From: Typhlomys cinereus
Taxonomy: Eukaryota; Chordata; Mammalia; Rodentia; Platacanthomyidae
DNA: 64,000 bases
Assembly: GCA_023101885.1 (NCBI GenBank)
Contig: JALPQD010000053.1
Coordinates: 5,024,447-5,088,446, forward strand
Direction: 5' to 3'
The translations under genes were made by a program, and so were the position numbers. The notes below the pieces were generated by a model, which saw only the letters and a program-made list of their open reading frames with translations, had not been told where the DNA came from and ran no database searches. Below are positions 25,319 through 36,214 of the stretch, in pieces (the stretch's first letter is position 1; each line of letters opens with the position of its first letter).

Positions 25319-25451
25319 CTTTTCTTCATTACTAGGACAACTCCAAGAAATATGATCACAAACAGCAAGATTCCAGCAATGATTCCAGCAATTTTCACAG
25401 TGTGGTCGCTTTGTTTCTCAGGTTCTGGGACTGGTTTTGGAGTGGCAGCTC
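25319..25451 (-). CDS. PTPRM: PTPRM exon: extracellular stalk and transmembrane helix
   Basis: This 133-nt exon completes the split glycine and encodes 44 codons plus two bases (AG) of an arginine codon. Residues 1-20 form a Pro/Glu-rich stalk (AATPKPVPEPEKQ...). Residues 21-42 are one strongly hydrophobic helix starting IAGIIAGILLF, and the basic stop-transfer MKKR follows. This is the single-pass transmembrane segment of PTPRM. It anchors the adhesive ectodomain and leads to the cytoplasmic phosphatase domains, whose exons lie outside the window. The acceptor on the minus strand is CATCTTCAG before GAGCTG, and the donor is AAAAG before GTGAGC. A very purine-rich plus-strand tract beside it is the polypyrimidine tract of the acceptor. 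Confidence 0.95.
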
Positions 25452-25530
25452 CTGAAGATGAAAGGAAGTGAAAAGGAAGAGAGAGAAAGAGAGAGAGAGA
25501 GAATGGGTCAGAGAGAATAAAGATGTTACT
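25452..25530 (-). promoter_or_regulatory. CT-rich 3' splice-site region of the transmembrane exon
   Basis: On the transcribed minus strand the acceptor TTTCATCTTCAG is preceded by CTTCCTTTTCACTTCC and then a long CT dinucleotide run. Plus positions 25470-25503 are purely purine, so the transcript is pure pyrimidine about 19-52 nt before the exon. CUCUCU and UCUU are known binding motifs of PTBP-type splicing repressors. Regulation of this exon by such a factor is inference. Confidence 0.6.
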
Positions 25531-26649
25531 TAAAAAAAAAACACTGCTGCATTTAACAGAATAATGTGACTTATCAGAGCCAGCAGACAGACAAGCTTTG
25601 ATTTTTCTTAAAGCAGCTTGGCTAAGCACAGAAAGCACTGTAATTGTTCGTGTTGTTCTTCAGTATTTCACTAAACCACAGCACACCCACGTCTGACCCT
25701 TTTAGAAGAGACTCTTCTCAAATACAGTTTTTAAATATTTTCATTATCTCTTTTAGCTCCTGCTCTTCTTTCCATTTAAAGACTTGCTAACAATACAATA
25801 GTGATTCCAAAGCCTTTATCCAAATTTGATTTGCTGGAACGTTTTCCTCAATTATTTTTCATAAATGAAGCAATAATTCCAGAACATATTAGCGCCAACA
25901 CCTGGAAAAGTGAGATAAGCTCATTTACCATGCATTTCACCAGCAATTTTTTTTTAACACAATAAAGTGTCTCCCCACCCCAGCCTTTGAAAATCTGAAT
26001 CTAGGTCACATCTGGTAAGCAAAAGGCTCCTTCTAAGCAATTTATTCACGAAGTGGGAAGCAGCTGGTGATCACACCACTGGCACCCACATTCAGTATCT
26101 GTTTCAATGAGATACCACAGCCTGAGTGGCAGCTCCCTCCTGTTCTGTCCTGTTGCCCACTTCCAACACACCGCGTGTCCTGCTTATGGCATAATGTGAT
26201 GGAATGTCAAAGCTATGGCTGATGGAGCATCCATTTCCTCTGCTGAATGAGCTTAGGCTGGAAAATACTAGGGCTGTAATATTCAATTCACTAACACCAT
26301 CCATGTTTTTCTTTAGGTGGCCTTCTTGCCTAATCCAGGATGCGAGGGTACTTGCTGTCTGAGGCATCAACACAGACTGACTAGGTAAACAGAGGAATTC
26401 CAGGCTCAACTTTCTCATCTCAGTGCTTTTGTTGGTCAAAAGGCATTGAAAAGTGAATGTTTGCACCTGCTCTTTCTTCCCTGACACAGGGGATCTCTCT
26501 GTCCTTGGAAAACTGAAGGGTCCCTGCCTTGTGTCATTACACACTAGACTGGGCAAATCCTGAATCATGCCATGAAGAGTAACAGGGAGAGGCATACAAT
26601 GAAGTTTTTCTGAATGTTCCTCAGAAATTCATGACCAAACAACTTAAGG
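25531..26649. other. Intronic sequence upstream of the transmembrane exon
   Basis: It contains a 163-codon open frame (26104-26595, -), one of the longest here, with no recognisable domain. The rest is unique-looking. Confidence 0.45.
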
Positions 26650-28160
26650 AAACAAGATGTTTTATTCTTGTTTTTGATTCTTGTTACCGTTCACAGACCA
26701 GCTTGGCAGGAGGGTTCAGAGAAACAACAAGGAGCCGAGGGGACTGTCACATCATATCCACAGGATTTCCTGAGAGAGGGAGAAAATCTGTTTCCTTGTC
26801 AGACTGAGTTTGCGAAAGTATGCCAAAGTAGTAATCCAGCTCTCTCTATCTCATCCCCTTGCCAAGGGAATCGTTCCAGCTTCTATGGACTGGGTCTTCC
26901 CTTGTTGATGAGACAATCTCCTTAGACTCGTTCAGAGCTTGCGTTAACTACCAATTCTTCACAGATGTGCCCAAAACTCATTCAATCGTCAAGGAGACAC
27001 TTATGTCTAATCAGCATACTCTGTATCACTCGACATGCAAACACATTTTAGGTTCTAAAGTCCAACATCAAAAGTCTAATATAAAATTTTATAGTATTCA
27101 CAATCATCAATAGCTCAGGGACAGTAGTTTGAAAGGCCAAAGTCTCATTTTATAAAGGTCCCAAAATCTCTTAACTACAAGGTTCTGTCAAATCAAAAAC
27201 AACTTAAATACTGCTAATATAAAGCACAGAATAAATGTCAAAATGGAAACATCAGGATACAGTAAGAAAATACCAAGCCAAGAGTAAGCTAAAGTCTGGC
27301 AAGGTAAATACCACAATTCTGTAGTTCAATGCTCATCTTCTGTTCTTCTCAGTCATATCAGCTCAAAATCACAGGGCAATCCCGTCACGTCTGTTTCTCT
27401 GATCACAGGACAAACAACTTTTTCTCTGGTTCATTTCCAATCTGTACTCATATTTTTCTCTGACACATGTCCCATGCTTCTGGCATCCCAACATCCTAGG
27501 TTCTCTACTGCCATTATAAGCTTTACCTTCCTTTGTAAGAACTTCAAACCCGTTGCATGGTCCCAAGACTCAACTGTTCTACAGGAACCCATCAATCTTG
27601 CATCAAAACTAGCACCACCCGGACATTGCTGCCTAGTTCTGCAGTGATGATGTCAAGATATAGCCTGGCCAGTGGAACCACAGCTGTATTAATTTCTATG
27701 TACTGATCCTGCAAAAGTCCTTTTCAAGGGAATGAAAACTTTTGAAGGATTTTCAAGGATTTCAACGTAGGATTTCTTTCCCTAAAAGAGTCTTGGTTTT
27801 CACAGTATGTAATCTCCACTGTCCCTGCTGCTGTACCAGTACAAAACACTAGGTTTTTACTGAATTATTTCAATTTCCCCAATAGTCACAGCTTCTCTGC
27901 TGTCTGCCCTTTCCTCACATGAAACTTCAAGGTTGCCAACATGGCTCTCCTTTACCAAGCAAACCAACCCATCATCTTTAAATTCAACTTTGCCAAAGCC
28001 CTTGCTCCTGTCACCGTGAATTGGGCTAAAGCATTCATGTCTCTCTCAGCATTACCATCTTTCAAGGGACCCACTGGACTTTGCTCAGTGGCTTTTCTAA
28101 CCCATAATTTCAGTGTCCTCAAACAGAATAGTTCAAAATGCAGAAAGGTCACATAGTCAA
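26650..28160 (-). mobile_element. Probable MaLR remnant: LTR plus internal region, reverse orientation
   Basis: 26650-27010 resembles the reverse complement of a MaLR LTR ('gttttattcttg...cacagaccagcttggcagg...'). It is followed by about 1.1 kb whose blocks, such as 'taggttctaaagtccaacatc' and 'ggtcccaaaatctcttaac', recall the non-coding internal region of MaLR elements. No retroviral open frame is visible. The assignment is by layout only, and the second LTR was not found. Confidence 0.4.
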
Positions 28161-28295
28161 ATTTTTCAGCAGCATACTACTTCTCTGTACTAAATTTCGT
28201 AAATATTTTGCTTGAATGAGTAGCCTTTGACTAGCTCTCTAGTTAAATGGTATACGCATTAATACAAGAGAATGAAAATACTAAAAAAGTATCAA

Positions 28296-28312
28296 ATTTA
28301 TTTGTTTATTTA

Positions 28313-28345
<33 letters not shown>

Positions 28346-28592
28346 CATGTGTCTCAGAGGGGACTGTGTGTCCCTGTGGACAACCAAGGGTGGCGTTGGG
28401 GATCATTTTGGATTGCTTTTCCCTCCTTTTTGTTTTACTCTGGGATTTCCCAAGGCTCTGCCCACCAGGGTGGGAAGTGCAGGCTACAGTGTTTTACTGC
28501 CTGGCAATTTTGCATGGGACCTGGGATCTGAACTCAGGACCTTCTGCTTGCAAGACAGAGTGTTAATCTATGAGCCATCTTTCCAGTCATTT
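28296..28592 (-). repeat. B2/DIP-type SINE with (GT)n tail
   Basis: The tail (GT)13-14 begins near 28317. The body includes 'ggttcc..aggctctgccc'-type blocks (GGGATTTCCCAAGGCTCTGCC), and the minus-strand head is ATGACTGGAAAGATGGCTCA with GAGTTCAGATCC as box B. Confidence 0.8.
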
Positions 28593-28799
28593 ATCCAATT
28601 TCAAAACATGTAACATGTAAAAGAGAAAATACAGTTTTTTTCTTCTAAATGTCATTCTGGAAGCTAGTGCATATATCTTTATAGCTATAGTTTACTAGTT
28701 CTCCAATATGTTTTCAAAATAGACAAATGATTAGAAAGAAGTTTTGTGACTGAGGAAAAAAAAAACTTCCAAAAACCTGCTATTCAAATTTAAACATAG

Positions 28800-29110
28800 G
28801 GGTCTAGGAAATGGCGTTGCAGATCAGAGTGATTGGTGCACAAATGTGAGGACCCTAAATGTGAACCCTCAACACCCACCTAAGGCCCAGGCACGGCTGA
28901 GTATGTCCATAATCTCAGCCTTGAGGAAGTGGAGAGGGATGGATGTCAGCTGCTCACTGGCCAGGCAACTTACGCAAAACAGTGAGCTTTAGAGTCAGTG
29001 AGAGATTCGAGAAAACAAGGGAGCAAGTGATAAGCAGGAGGACAATGTCATTCCCTGGCTTCTGTCCTTGTGCCACACACAATTCAAGCACAAAAAATCA
29101 GATGCAAGCC
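28800..29110 (+). repeat. B3-like SINE
   Basis: 'gtgcacaaatgtgaggaccc', 'aacacccacctaaggcccagg', 'ccataatctcagccttgagg' and 'tcagtgagagattcgagaaaa' follow the B3 order. Diverged. Confidence 0.6.
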
Positions 29111-29895
29111 ATGCATTGTGAATACTGAGAAAAGAGCATGTCTTACACATAGTTATTTGTTTGCTTCTGTCAACCAAATAAAGAGTTACTTTGTACATCA
29201 TCATTTTACATAGAGTCCACTATATGAATGAAGGTTCTGTACTGGAGCGAGAAGTAGTTACCCGCTGCCTTTGTATTTTGTGGGAAGCAGCAGGACACTG
29301 TAACGCAGCCAGTGTAAGCTCAATATCACTCTTTAGGACTCATTTTTAACTGCAGGTAAATAATGACACTTTCTTGAGTTATACATGATGTAGTTCCAAT
29401 GTCATCACCTTAGCAACCAGGCAGAATGGGATGGTGACACCAAACGATGTGGAGGGCTGCAGAGGACCCACATTCTCACAGACACAGGTATTTTGTTTCA
29501 GGGCTTTTCTGATACACAGCAATGTAGACAATTTAAGTTGGAAGTACTATATGCCAGTCTCACACAATCTGAAATGAGGGGTTGAAGGCTATGGGCTGCC
29601 GGTCACTCAGCAAGGGCAGCTCCTGACACGGACCCCTTCATTCTTTCAGATGTGGGCATCTGTAGGTTGCCCTTAGACAGGAAGTTCTTTCACCTTGTCT
29701 AGATTCTCTGGAAATTGTGCCTACAGGTAGGATTTATCAATCAACTTTAGATTCAGGATAATCTGTGACAGAATTTGTTTATAACAGAATGCTATGTCTT
29801 TTATCTTCATTTACATGTATAGATTTAACAGGAAGGTTTTTTAGTTTTTGCTAGACTTCTCATGGCATACACTTATTATGTATACTATGTATACA
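29111..29895. other. Intronic sequence without recognised features
   Basis: Nothing supportable seen. Confidence 0.45.
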
Positions 29896-29897
29896 TA

Positions 29898-29900
<3 letters not shown>

Positions 29901-29942
<42 letters not shown>
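29901..29942. repeat. (TA)21 microsatellite followed by CA-rich tract
   Basis: Forty-two bases of uninterrupted TA, then ACACACACAC with ATAAACACACC to about 29986. Self-complementary and likely length-variable. Confidence 0.97.
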
Positions 29943-29952
<10 letters not shown>

Positions 29953-30004
29953 TAAACACACCATACATACACACACACACATACACAGAAAAGTTTGCCA
30001 CTCC

Positions 30005-30350
30005 ATGCTGGGAAAATGGCTTGGTGGATAAGAAGCTTACCCTAGAAACATGAGGACCACAGTTCAGATCTCCAAAACCCATGTGAAAATTGAGAAGACA
30101 TGGCAGCTACCTGCAAACCCAGCACTCAGGAAGGAAAGACAGAGATACCTGAGGGAGAACTGGCAAACTAGATAGCCCAGCTTGTTGGTGAGCTGTAGGT
30201 CTATCTGAGAAGCTCTGCATTCATTACAAAAGTGGAGAGCAACTACAGAAAATATCCGATGACAGCTTAGGACCTCCAGACAAATGTGCCCATGCATATA
30301 TGTAAGACTTCACATATGTGAACATGCATAAACATGTATAAACATGCATA
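30005..30350 (+). repeat. B3-like SINE
   Basis: 'tgggaaaatggcttggtgg', 'acatgaggaccacagttcag', 'acctgcaaacccagcactcagg' and 'gtggagagcaactacagaaaa' followed by 'aggacctccagacaaatgtgc' match the B3 order. Confidence 0.7.
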
Positions 30351-30424
30351 CATCATACATATAACACCGAAGCAATTTTGAAGAATAAGAATATTTAGAT
30401 CCTATTTTAGAGAATGCCACACGT

Positions 30425-30700
30425 GGGCTTGGGAGATGACTTGGCAGGTAAAGCACTTGCCAAGCAGGTTTGATCACCTGAGTTTGGATTCCCAGAACCC
30501 ATGTATAAGATGATAAGCATTTGTATCTATAATCTGAGAACTTCCAGAAGCAGCACTGGAAAGCCCTGGCCTCAAGCAAGGCAAAAATGAAAAGACAGGT
30601 TGACCTGTGACCTCGACTTGTGTGCTGTGGTGCATGCATGTGTGCTCATATGCTTTAAAGTCATACATACACAAAAGAAGAGAACAGAAAAGAAAAATAT
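30425..30700 (+). repeat. B3-like SINE
   Basis: The head CTTGGGAGATGACTTGGCAGG, 'aagcacttgccaagcaggt', 'cctgagtttggattcccagaac' and 'gtgacctcgacttgtgtgctg'. The B1-like middle is partly deleted. Confidence 0.65.
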
Positions 30701-30740
30701 CACTAGAATGCTTTATTTCTTTTAACCTCGATTGGCTTTG

Positions 30741-31012
30741 GGCTGGGGGAGATGGCTCACTATACAAAGAAAAAGGATGGGGCAATTAGATATCTAGATC
30801 CTATATAAAAATGCTGGGTAGATGTGCTGGCTGGGCTGCAATTACAGCCTGGAAAAATCAAAATCTAGAAATTTACAGAGTAAACAGGCTTGCTAGACTT
30901 CTTCTATTAGTGAATAGGAGGTTCAATTAGAGACCACTTACAAAAGAATAAGGTGGAAGAGTGACTGAAGACGATTTGCAGCATCAAGCTCAGGGCTTAT
31001 ATATACGCAAAT

Positions 31013-31066
<54 letters not shown>

Positions 31067-31120
31067 ACTCAAACACACACACTCCCATACAGGACATCCC
31101 CTACACACAAGAAAATAGAA
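30741..31120 (+). repeat. B3-like SINE with (AC)n tail
   Basis: The head TTGGGCTGGGGGAGATGGCTC, then 'aatgctgggtagatgtgctgg', 'ctgcaattacagcctgg' and 'aataaggtggaagagtgactg' are B3 blocks. About 50 bases of AC repeat (31015-31064) extend the tail. Confidence 0.7.
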
Positions 31121-32239
31121 AAAGAAAAAAATGCGCCTAAGTTTTGATGCATTTCTCCCTGGCCTGGCTAGGCTGGAGCATGTGTGTTAAATGCAGGGGC
31201 TCACTCTGACACGAACAGGGGCAGCTTGCTGAAATCAGGATCATGATCTTCCCGGATGCCCGTCCATCCTTCTAGTATCAGCACCTAAGAAGGGCAACAT
31301 GTCTATCACACAACATTATTCAGGGTTTCTGTTATAGAACCCTCAGCAAAGAGAGAATGATTGCCCAATGCAGTTTCTAGTTCACTGTAACTTGGCAGAA
31401 ACCAGTGAGCTATGGCCAAGTGCTCAACGTTAAATTAACAACAAGAAGCAAGGTCTAGAACACGATGTGCTTAGCCGCTGGCTTGAGGTCTGGCCTCAAT
31501 TCTGACTACTGAACTGGCTGCCCAGATCTTCCCAGAAGGTCACGAGGGCCACTGCTGATGAAGGGAACTCCCGACCATGATACCCACAACATATGGTGTG
31601 GTTTCCCCTCAGAAGGAAGAGAGGGGTCAGGCTGGGAAGGGGTCAAGGGAGGCCTGGCACTGTGGTGGTGCTAAAAGGAATCTTCCACATTACACTGAGC
31701 GCAAGGAAGAACTATCAAGTTATCTATCTACTCCTCAAGTGTTTCTTGACTTTCTGTGTGCCATGAGATACTTGAGTAGCATAGCAGTGTGCAAATGCAC
31801 ACGGCAGAAGCCCGCTGTCTCCTGGAGTTTACGTTCTAGTGTGCAAAGTCACATACACATAAACGAAGGTTACAGGCCACACGCTGAGTGGCTGTGCCCC
31901 GGACTGACCACAGAGACTATCAAGCAGAGTGGGATGGGGTGAGCAGAGTAGGAAACCAGGAAGGAATTACTGAAAAAATAACATTTGGGCAGAGACTGGT
32001 GGAAGGAGAGAGAGAGTGAGACAGGTTCACATCTCACTAACCTTACAGGAGTCGGGAGGGCAGCTAAGGTTAGATTGAAACACTGGGTGGGAAGTGGGTG
32101 GCGAGATCTGGGAAAGTGAGTGATGGATCAGATCCCTCACTGTCCACCGACGACCTCCACACAAAGTGCGTGACATTGCAGGTGGGGGTCACTTCTAGAG
32201 ATGTGAAAGGATTCTGCTTCTCAGTTTAAGATGGGAACC
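31121..32239. other. Intronic sequence without recognised features
   Basis: Higher GC than neighbouring sequence. The 121-codon open frame at 31577-31942 (+) has no known domain. Confidence 0.45.
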
Positions 32240-32600
32240 TCTGATCTTTCAAATGTGAATTCCTCCACTCAGGCTCATGTGTTTGAATCCTCAGGTGGTG
32301 TTAGTGTGTGGGAAGGTTGTGGCTCCTTTAAACGTTACAACCATGCTGGAGGAAGGCACTCCACAGGGCAGACCTTGAGCTCTGGTAATCTGGCCTTATT
32401 CTTGTTCTCTCCCCCCTAATGGCTGCTGTCATCTGAACTTACCTCCAGTTTCTGCCCACAGGTTTGCTTTCTGCTAGGATCCACCATAAATAGATTCTAT
32501 CCCCTCTAAAAATACAATGCAGACAAATGCCCCCGTTTCCTCCATGGGTTGCTGGAACCTGGATATTGTCTCACAACAGAACAAAAGAGTGGGTCCTGCT
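32240..32600 (+). repeat. MaLR (ORR1)-like LTR
   Basis: 'ggtggtgttagtgtgtgggaaggttgtggct' and 'ggaggaaggcactccacagg' resemble the 'gagtggcaccatttggaggtgtgg' part of ORR1-type LTRs. Ends are not defined. Confidence 0.4.
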
Positions 32601-33264
32601 TGCTGGGCAGAACAGTTTGGACTGGACTGGACTGAATAAATAAGGAGACACAGAGACTAAAGGAATTAGGTCTTGAGGAAAGTAATTATGCAGGAGAACC
32701 CATGGCCTAGAGAGAAAGGAAAGAAGATTTAGGGCACTGTGGGAGGGCTAATGCTCTACCAGGCCACAGTCTCCAATATCTACGTCAGGAGTGTGGCAGG
32801 AACAGAAGGAACACTAAAGATTATTTGGGGAATACACCCAGCTGCATACAGGTGAACCCAACAGGTGGCACTGGGTATCCTGGAATAGAGTCCTGCTTAA
32901 ATAGGGGTAGAGGGGTGAAGAGAGGGCTGGAGACAGCATGGTGGCTGCAACAAACTGTGCCTTCCTCTTGGGATGCAACACCATGATACCCCCGGACTGG
33001 CATGTGGGAGCAGGGGTGAGAGATAGAGTCAGGGAGTGGGAATAGCTGAAAAGAGAAACTGCGGGGATGGAGAAGCCCGACAACAGGATGAGGGGACTGG
33101 GAGGGAACAGAGGAAGGAAAACAGGAGCTGGGGAGGTGTGCCTAAGTACTCTTTGCCAAGCGAGCATCAAACAGCACTTGTGCAGAAGAGTCCAAATCCT
33201 CAGCCCAGCCAGCCTGTTATCTCCTACCATGTTCAGAATTTTATGGAAGTGATAATCTAGTGTG
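32601..33264. other. Intronic purine-rich sequence
   Basis: It contains a GGACTGGACTGGACTG short tandem near 32617 and overlapping open frames on both strands (32814-33230 -, 33036-33260 +), none recognisable. Confidence 0.4.
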
Positions 33265-33552
33265 TGATCATGGGTGTCTGCCTGAGAGCCCGCACCTTAT
33301 GTGGAGGACATGGTGGACACTGAGGGATCTGCTCGGTCACTCTCTTTCTTATTCCCTTGAGACAGGATCTCTCCTGAGCCTGCAGTTAGACTGGGGCCAT
33401 CAAGGTCTCACGATCCTCCTGTATCTGCGCCTGCAGCGCTACGCTTACAAGTATACATGGCCATACAAATTTTTATGTGGGCTCTGGGGATTTGAACTCA
33501 GGTATTTATATTTGTGCAATACTTTCCCCACTGAGTCACCACCACATGTCAT
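33265..33552 (-). repeat. B3-like SINE
   Basis: On plus, 'ttgagacaggatctctcctgagcctg', 'ccatcaaggtctcacgatcctcctg', 'tttttatgtgggctctgggg', 'tttgaactcaggta' and 'ccactgagtcacc' are the reverse complement of a B3 element. Confidence 0.75.
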
Positions 33553-33656
33553 GGATTTTTAAAAATTTCTTGTGATGCTTTACAGAGATCTTTGTGCCTC
33601 CCCCCTTTTTCTTGAAGATAGCAATATCTTGGTTTTAAAGATTCTCATGAGACTTG

Positions 33657-33874
33657 GGCTGGGGAGATGGCTCAGGCGTTAAGCCTCTGCTTCAGGAGCA
33701 GAAAACCTGAGTTTGGAAGCAAAAATGTTGGGCAGAAATGGTGGTTATCTACACTTCTGACCCTGGAAAGCAAAACCTGGAAGACCCCAGAGTAAAGCAA
33801 AAAGAAGGTAGAACAATCCAAAGATGATTCCTAATATCACCCTTCGGCTTCAGCAAGCATACCAATGCCCTCTA

Positions 33875-33922
<48 letters not shown>
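33657..33922 (+). repeat. B2/DIP-type SINE with (AC)n tail
   Basis: The head GGGCTGGGGAGATGGCTCAGG, 'taagcctctgcttcaggagcag', 'ctgaccctggaaagc' and a pure AC run near 33878-33920. ATGAGAC occurs on both sides, a weak 7-bp candidate target duplication. Confidence 0.8.
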
Positions 33923-33925
<3 letters not shown>

Positions 33926-34936
33926 AGTAAATGAGACAAATCATTCATGTCTTGTAGTTCAGAAAATTAAAATTTCTCACAATCTTATTTACTTAATTTA
34001 GCTGTACCTTAACATTATGTATAATCACAAAACATCTCAAAAATTTTTCATCTAAATTACATATTATTGTCATCCTTCTTGGGAATGCAGTCAATTACTA
34101 CTCCTAAAATAACCTGCATTCATGCTCTATGTATTATTTGTAACCTGATTATGTATTTGAATTTATGACTCCTCTTCTGCCCTCATTTCCACTGTAGGGC
34201 AGACAGAGCACACACAAGTTACAAGCAATAATCAGAAATACAGTTTTTCCTAGAAAACTGAGATACTCGATTGTTAGAGATATATGTCTTCTCCTAAAAT
34301 TAATCTGCTTTCTTGTCTTTGTTCTAATGTCATGACAGTTATTACCCTCACTTATTGATGTGGCTGATACCCTGTAGATAAGATGATCTATCAAATGTTT
34401 TCCATACTCTCTCGACTCCAAAGGTTCCAAGAGAATTATTAGTGCTATTATAATTCTGATGAAATACTTTCTTTTCCCCATTCGGATTTCTTGAATCATG
34501 ATCAAGTAATAAAATAAGGAAACAACTCATTAACTGCACACACCTTTCATGTAAAGAAATAATCAATAAAAGGGATATGAGTGGCTGCTTTTGATTTCTG
34601 GGGTTGATTTAGTCAAGAATGGAAAATTCTAATCAATTGGTCATAATGAACTTTGAAAGAATCCACAGCACCATCTTCTGCCACTCACATTTTCTCCCAG
34701 ACTTTGTGTTTGGCGCTTTGGTCTACCTTATATTCAGTATTAAAAATTACTTCTGTGAGAAAAGGAGTTGATCAGTTTCCTGCACAGAGCACAAACCATT
34801 TAAAAATCCAATTTGGATTTTCTTCTGCTTCTGAAATGTTATTCCCTCACTTATCAAAATAAGTGTTATTAGATAAGTTAACCATGAAGACTAGAAATAT
34901 CAACATTTCCGGGGTTCAAAAAATGTGCCTGTAAGG
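33923..34936. other. AT-rich intronic sequence
   Basis: No recognised repeat. The open frame at 34149-34505 (-) looks like chance. Confidence 0.5.
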
Positions 34937-35196
34937 ACTGGGGAGATGACTTTGTAGATAAAACCTTTGCCTTCTTTACAAGAGAAGGACCTGAGTTCAG
35001 ATTCTCAAAACCCATGTAAAAATGTCATGTCAGGCAGCCTGCAATTCTGGCCTTGGAAGGCAGAGTCTGAGAAATCCCAGAGCAAAACAATAAAGGTGGG
35101 AGAGCAATGCCTGATGATTCCTGATGTCACTTTTGGGCTTTCACAGGCACACACATTCAAGTGTCCTCTCGTGTACACACACACACACACACACAG
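34937..35196 (+). repeat. B2/DIP-type SINE
   Basis: GGACTGGGGAGATGACTTTG, 'acctgagttcagattctcaaaacccatg', 'gcaattctggccttggaagg' and the tail 'gtgtacacacacacacac'. Confidence 0.78.
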
Positions 35197-35661
35197 TGAA
35201 AGAAGTCTGTCTGCAGGAACATGGGAGGTATCCTTCACCTAGTCTTGAAGGCCCTGTATGTGCAGCCCCTGGAGATATTGTAAGTGAGGGATAATGAGGA
35301 CAGCTCAGAAAGCACCTTGGGTTCTTGCTTAGATAACACTCAGTTTTTCCTTAAAAATTAACTTCTGTAATGAATAAAATCTGTATTAATTACACAAATA
35401 ACAGAGAGTTTAAGGATCAATGGAAAAACTTTTGAAATGGGACCATATCTGAATTTCCAATGGATTCTTAACCCTGTGAGGTAGAACATCAAAATCTCTA
35501 TGTACACAACATGAAGAAAAACCCAATTCTGGGGCAGTAGCTCCTAATTATTGCAATGAAGCTTTCCATAGGCTAGGGTAAAATGAAGTAAGCAAAATTA
35601 TTTATAAAATACCTCCTGATATAATAATATCTTACTCTGTCAGCTAACCAATTCCCATCAA
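35197..35661. other. Intronic sequence without recognised features
   Basis: Nothing supportable seen. Confidence 0.45.
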
Positions 35662-35963
35662 TTTATTATTTTATTATTATTATTATTATTTATTCAACTG
35701 TGTGCATATGTGTGTGTATGTGCACGCGCGTGTGTCTGTGTATGTGTGAGTGTGTGTGTGTGTAGAACCATGGACGAATTGGGAACCACCATGGACGCCT
35801 CCACCTCCTTCTGCCCCGGGATTCACAGGCTCCGCCTTACCAGGACCAGAAGCACAGGCCGCCCCCGCTTCTGCCTGGCGTCTATACGTGGGATCTGGGA
35901 TCCGAACTCAGGACCTTCCGCCTGCAAGGCGGAGGCTTAACCCCTGAGCCACCTATCCAGCCC
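35662..35963 (-). mobile_element. Young B2-headed SINE (DIP-like), copy D
   Basis: The minus-strand head is GGGCTGGATAGGTGGCTCAG, with the GAGTTCGGATCC box, a GC-rich body and an interrupted GT tail ending in TTATTATTATTATTTATTCA. It belongs with copy A (5958-6274): both lack the 10-bp segment of copies B and C. No clear target duplication was found. Confidence 0.85.
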
Positions 35964-36214
35964 ATAGTGCACTATTTTTAAAAAGTCCTTTTGTATAATT
36001 AAGAAGCAAAGTTGGTAGCATCAAATGCTAGTTCGTGATTAAGCCCAACATGTGGTAATTGGATAATGCTTTTAATTATAAAATAATTTGAAGTATGCTT
36101 ATTATTTGTTGAAATGCTATGAATTTATGTAACAATGAAGAATGAGAGCTAACCTTTTTCAAGATCCACCGTGTACCAGGAAACTATAGAACTTTGTTTT
36201 CCTTGCACGTGTGT

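Noticed and set aside
26104..26595. A 163-codon minus-strand open frame close to the transmembrane exon
   Set aside because: No recognisable domain, no flanking splice signals in a PTPRM-compatible phase, and no match to PTPRM sequence I know.
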